Assembly: GCA_002399235.1 (NCBI GenBank)
Contig: DHDH01000028.1
Coordinates: forward strand, 137,666 to 152,192
From: Firmicutes bacterium UBA4881
GTDB taxonomy: Bacteria > Bacillota > DTU065
Direction: 5' to 3'
Length of the DNA: 14,527 nucleotides
Positions 11,356 through 14,527 of this stretch are shown here, in pieces. The notes under the pieces are model-generated. The model searched no databases. It saw nothing but the letters and a program-made list of their open reading frames with translations, and was not told where the DNA came from. A program made the position numbers and the translations under genes. Position 1 is the first letter of the stretch. Each line of letters starts with the position of its first letter.

Positions 11356-12390
11356 CTAGTACCTTAATATGATACCCACATATTCTTCGTTACCTTTTAA
11401 TATCATCTCATAGGCTTTATAGGCTTCAATAAATGGGTAACGATGGGTAATTAAATGCTTTAAGTTAAGCTTTTTCGTCTCGAGCTGGCGGACAAACTCA
11501 GCTACATTACGACCCTCTGTCCAGCGTACATACTGCAGTGGATAATCAATGGCATTTGCTTCGTAGTTACGGTCATACCTACCCGGACCACCTGCTCGGG
11601 TTACAATTACTTCACTTTCTAATTGAAACATGGTCTCTCTAGTAAGTGCTAGAGGTACGTCACCTACAATTACTAATCTACCACCTGGTCTAAGAGCTTT
11701 GAGCGCTTCATCTGCAAGGCTCTTAGATCTGCTAGCTGCAGAGATTACAACAGCGTCAACTCCCTGGCCTAGCTTGTTCTTAACTATCTCCGGATTTATC
11801 TCAGTAGCAACTGCTGCCATTTCAGCACCTGCTTGTTTAGCAAAATCAGCCTTTTTTTGGTCCAAATCAGAAGCTACAACCCGATAACCAGCACCTACAG
11901 CCATCTGTACAGTCAATTGGCCAATAACACCTAACCCGATCACCCAAACACTTTCCCCAAACTGCATCTTAGCTTCGCGTAAGCCGTGCATTGTTATAGC
12001 TCCTAAGCCAACAAAAGCAGCTTCTTCAGGATCAGTCTCTTCTTTAAGAGGAGCCAGAAGAGTAAGAGGGACCGCTAGATATTCGTTATGATGTACATAA
12101 GGTGCTCCGTAAACAGCTACCCTTGTGCCCACCTCGTAAGGCACCTTTTCGCCTTTTGCTACAATCCTACCCACGGCTTGGTAACCCAAGTTAAAACTAT
12201 AGCCACTACCTCCACTGGCTAAGTTAGCTTGTGAATTTCTAATCATACCAGACTCTGTCCCCGCTGAAATGAGACTGTATTCAACCTTGACTAGTGCCTC
12301 AACAGCAGAAGGCTCTGGAATGGGCATCTGTTGCAGAATAACTTGACCTTTTTGAGCATCGAAATAAACACCTTTCATAGTTCCAGCCAT
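11356..12390 (-). CDS. Zinc-less medium-chain dehydrogenase/reductase
   Basis: A 344-aa MDR-superfamily oxidoreductase with an N-terminal GroES-like domain (VEALVKVEYSLISAGTESGM, then GYQAVGRIVAKG and VGTRVAVYG) and a Rossmann domain with GLGVIG (VWVIGLGVIGQLTVQMAVGAGYRVVASD), which binds NAD(P). The catalytic-zinc cysteine of alcohol dehydrogenases (GxCGTD region) is replaced by SAGTE, and the four structural-zinc cysteines are absent, so it is a non-zinc member. The SLISAGTE form resembles dehydrogenases linked to sugar or polysaccharide metabolism and bacteriochlorophyllide dehydrogenase. The ATG at 12388-12390 has AAAGGGG upstream. It follows the helicase by 15 nt, in an operon-like arrangement. 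Its substrate is unknown. Confidence 0.85.
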   Translation of the reverse strand: MAGTMKGVYFDAQKGQVILQQMPIPEPSAVEALVKVEYSLISAGTESGMIRNSQANLASGGSGYSFNLGYQAVGRIVAKGEKVPYEVGTRVAVYGAPYVHHNEYLAVPLTLLAPLKEETDPEEAAFVGLGAITMHGLREAKMQFGESVWVIGLGVIGQLTVQMAVGAGYRVVASDLDQKKADFAKQAGAEMAAVATEINPEIVKNKLGQGVDAVVISAASRSKSLADEALKALRPGGRLVIVGDVPLALTRETMFQLESEVIVTRAGGPGRYDRNYEANAIDYPLQYVRWTEGRNVAEFVRQLETKKLNLKHLITHRYPFIEAYKAYEMILKGNEEYVGIILRY

Positions 12391-12405
12391 ATTAGGATCC
12401 CCTTT

Positions 12406-14527
12406 CTAACTTTCGGTATGACAAAATGACAGATATTGGCAATATTGGCTACATTTTTCTTGACAACGAGGTGGTATTCTTCCTGACTCCAACACTTGAT
12501 TTATTTCATCTAAAACCTTATAGAGTCTTTCTTCTGCTTTTAAGACATTTACCTGGTAAATTTTATTAGGAGTAGGAAAGTAAATGATAGCTTCGACTTC
12601 TTTAGCGAATCTTTTCTTTAGAGCCAAAGCATAAACAGCTAATTGTAATTCATATTCCTTTGCTCTTTTGGCAAAATCTGTCTGTACCTGAGATTTAAAA
12701 TCCACTACAGTTATCTTATCTTTTTCATAAATAATCCGATCAGCTATACCAATCAAACGTATCTTCTTTTCTGGCAAGTGTAGCGATATTCCTACTTCAC
12801 TTTCACCTTTTAGAGCAAACTCCGAAGCAAAATAGTTGACAAGTGCAGGATAGTACTCTAGGGGAATATTTTCTTCTCTAAACATCTTTTTAGCTTCATC
12901 TAAACTTCTCGCTGTCTCAAAGATATGGTGAATAGCTGTGCCACTTCTTTGTCTATCTAGTAAGATCTCATCTTCTAATTCAGTTTCTTCATCTAGTTTA
13001 ATATCGTAAAGAGCTGGTACTTTTAAGCGTTGTTCTAAATAAAAATGACGTGGACAGATGGTAAATTGCACTAAAGCAGTTGGTGAAAGGGCGCGATATA
13101 CAGGGCCAATCACTACAGGTTCTAAAGAGCCCCTTGGCATTAAACTAGGCTCTTTTATATTATTAAAGTTGATGGCATATTCATAAGGATAAAATTTAGT
13201 TTCGTATTCGCCAAAGCCAACTTTTTCGGCTTGGGCATCCCAAGATAACAAGCTAAGTATAGGATGATTAACTTCATTATTTTTGTTAAAAATCTTGCCT
13301 GCAACTACTATGGTTAGTTCTTTTTCAGCTCTGGTCGCTGCTACATAAAAAAGACGTTGTTTTTCATATTCTTCTTCATCTTTGTTCCTCTGTTCAGCAA
13401 TTATTATGCGGGGATCGTTAGTATCGATTTTTGTCTTAGCCCAATAATTAGGTAGCTTAGAGATTAAGCCTTGATCCTTATCAAAGTAGAGGCAAGAATT
13501 ATCTGTTGGGGTTTTATCAAAGTTAATACCAGCTAAAATAACTCGTTTAAACTCAAGGCCTTTAGAGGCATGTACCGTCATGATACGTACGCGAAAAGAA
13601 CTTTCAGCGGCTACTTGAGCATCAGCCTCTCTTGAGCCTTCTTTGGCTTTTATATACTCTACTATTTCAATATTAGATTGACCTCTTTCACTTTCAACGT
13701 CAATCAGACTTAAAAGTTTTTCTACATTGGCTAAGCGTTCGCTACCCATTGACTGTCCCATTAAGATTACATTAAACTGTGTTTTCTTAATTAGCTTACG
13801 AATTATAGTTGCTAAATCAGTATAACCAAATTCAATTCTTAAACCAGCTAGTTCTTGGGCCAATTCCTGCTCACTACTCATATAGCCTAACTCTTCGGTT
13901 ATTCCTAGTGCATTTCTTTCTCTTTTTATACACTCTGCCTCGCCACCATGGAGTAAGATTCCTCCATAAAGATGAGTTTCGTTTTCTTTCGCTAAACCGA
14001 ATAGCTGATAAATTTTGTTTTCATCAAGATTAAAAAATGGTCCTTTTAATAGAGCTGCCAAACTTATCTCATCATATGGTGTACTAAGAAATTTTAATAA
14101 AGAAAGAATATCACGTATCTCATCTCGTTCAAAAAAGCTAGTCCCCATACCCGAAATGAAAGGAATACCAGCTTGCGAGAACTGTTCTTCTAACTCCCCT
14201 AAACCAGAATTTCTTTTGGGGAAAAGAACAGCAAAATCACCATAGGATACTTTGTCTTCCTCGCTCGCCTGGTTAACCTGCTCTGAGATGTAGCGAGTTA
14301 TAGCCTTGGCCTGCCACACTTTAGGGGGCAACTTATCCTCATCTTTTTCATAAGCTTCCTTTAATGATTTGAATACATCATGATTTACATTTATTTCTAG
14401 AACTTTCTCTGCTTTTAAATTTTGATTATCAGGCATGGAGTTTAGTACTTTCTCCATTTCAATTGAAAGCTCGCCCTCATTTGATAAACATACAGGATAA
14501 TTCTTCAACCTTTTTGATGCTCTAACG
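12406..14527 (-). CDS. UvrD-family helicase with RecB-type nuclease domain, partial (5' end outside window)
   Basis: The frame is open to the window edge, so the N-terminal ATP-binding half lies outside; the TTG at 14508 is not a credible start. About 707 residues remain. UvrD helicase motif V (VRIMTVHASKGLEFKRVILAGI) and motif VI (RLFYVAATRAEKELTIV) are clear. A C-terminal PD-(D/E)XK nuclease follows: LSPTALVQFTICPRHFYLEQ, GTAIHHIFE, GIADRIIYEKDKITVVDFKS with the D and D-x-K active residues, and ELQLAVYAL with the Gln motif. One Cys in ICPRHF plus C-x3-C-x3-C-x6-C near the end look like a 4Fe-4S iron staple, as in AddB and Cas4-like nucleases. This suits double-strand break end resection in an AddAB/AdnAB-like role, fitting the nearby recA. 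Whether it is addA, adnA or a stand-alone enzyme cannot be decided here. Confidence 0.88.
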   Translation of the reverse strand, partial: VRASKRLKNYPVCLSNEGELSIEMEKVLNSMPDNQNLKAEKVLEINVNHDVFKSLKEAYEKDEDKLPPKVWQAKAITRYISEQVNQASEEDKVSYGDFAVLFPKRNSGLGELEEQFSQAGIPFISGMGTSFFERDEIRDILSLLKFLSTPYDEISLAALLKGPFFNLDENKIYQLFGLAKENETHLYGGILLHGGEAECIKRERNALGITEELGYMSSEQELAQELAGLRIEFGYTDLATIIRKLIKKTQFNVILMGQSMGSERLANVEKLLSLIDVESERGQSNIEIVEYIKAKEGSREADAQVAAESSFRVRIMTVHASKGLEFKRVILAGINFDKTPTDNSCLYFDKDQGLISKLPNYWAKTKIDTNDPRIIIAEQRNKDEEEYEKQRLFYVAATRAEKELTIVVAGKIFNKNNEVNHPILSLLSWDAQAEKVGFGEYETKFYPYEYAINFNNIKEPSLMPRGSLEPVVIGPVYRALSPTALVQFTICPRHFYLEQRLKVPALYDIKLDEETELEDEILLDRQRSGTAIHHIFETARSLDEAKKMFREENIPLEYYPALVNYFASEFALKGESEVGISLHLPEKKIRLIGIADRIIYEKDKITVVDFKSQVQTDFAKRAKEYELQLAVYALALKKRFAKEVEAIIYFPTPNKIYQVNVLKAEERLYKVLDEINQVLESGRIPPRCQEKCSQYCQYLSFCHTES

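Overview
The window looks like a chromosomal segment of an endospore-forming, AT-leaning member of the Clostridia (Peptococcaceae or Thermoanaerobacterales-like). This is inferred from the thpR-recA-recX-rny-ymdB-spoVS gene order, an alpha/beta-type spore DNA-binding protein, SpoVS, a Firmicutes-type LexA box and sigma-H-like promoters. No exact species is recognised. All supported genes are on the minus strand, so transcription runs from right to left.

Right to left: a UvrD-family helicase with a RecB-type iron-sulfur nuclease domain, cut by the window end (12406-14527); a zinc-less medium-chain dehydrogenase (11356-12390); a hotdog-fold thioesterase-like protein (10869-11309); an alpha/beta SASP (10441-10785); a small secreted carbohydrate-binding-module-like protein (9746-10324); thpR (9169-9711); then recA. 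Downstream follow recX, rny, ymdB, spoVS and an M19 dipeptidase. Terminators separate most units. At the far left (192-1050) lies a small decayed gene pair of unknown function.

The centrepiece is recA (5589-9102), which is broken into four exons by three group II introns. The exon boundaries can be read to the base. Each intron begins GTGCG and ends in AT or AC. Each has a 34-nt domain V and a branch-point A 7-8 nt from its 3' end. Joining the exons gives a perfect 1050-nt, 349-codon recA. Introns 1 (575 nt) and 2 (585 nt) have no ORF, are relatives of each other and sit in the same CAGG^CA site. Intron 3 (1304 nt) belongs to a different lineage. It encodes a 304-aa protein that looks like a maturase whose reverse transcriptase active site is gone, while its reading frame and ribosome binding site remain intact.

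The genes suggest a DNA-repair and sporulation neighbourhood. RecA and its modulator RecX are translationally coupled and are driven by an SOS promoter with a LexA box. rny has its own near-ideal sigma-A promoter inside the end of recX. spoVS and the secreted CBM-like gene have candidate sigma-H promoters, and a SASP lies next door. The inferred consequence is that every RecA molecule depends on three RNA splicing events, one or more of which may need the maturase made from recA's own unspliced transcript.
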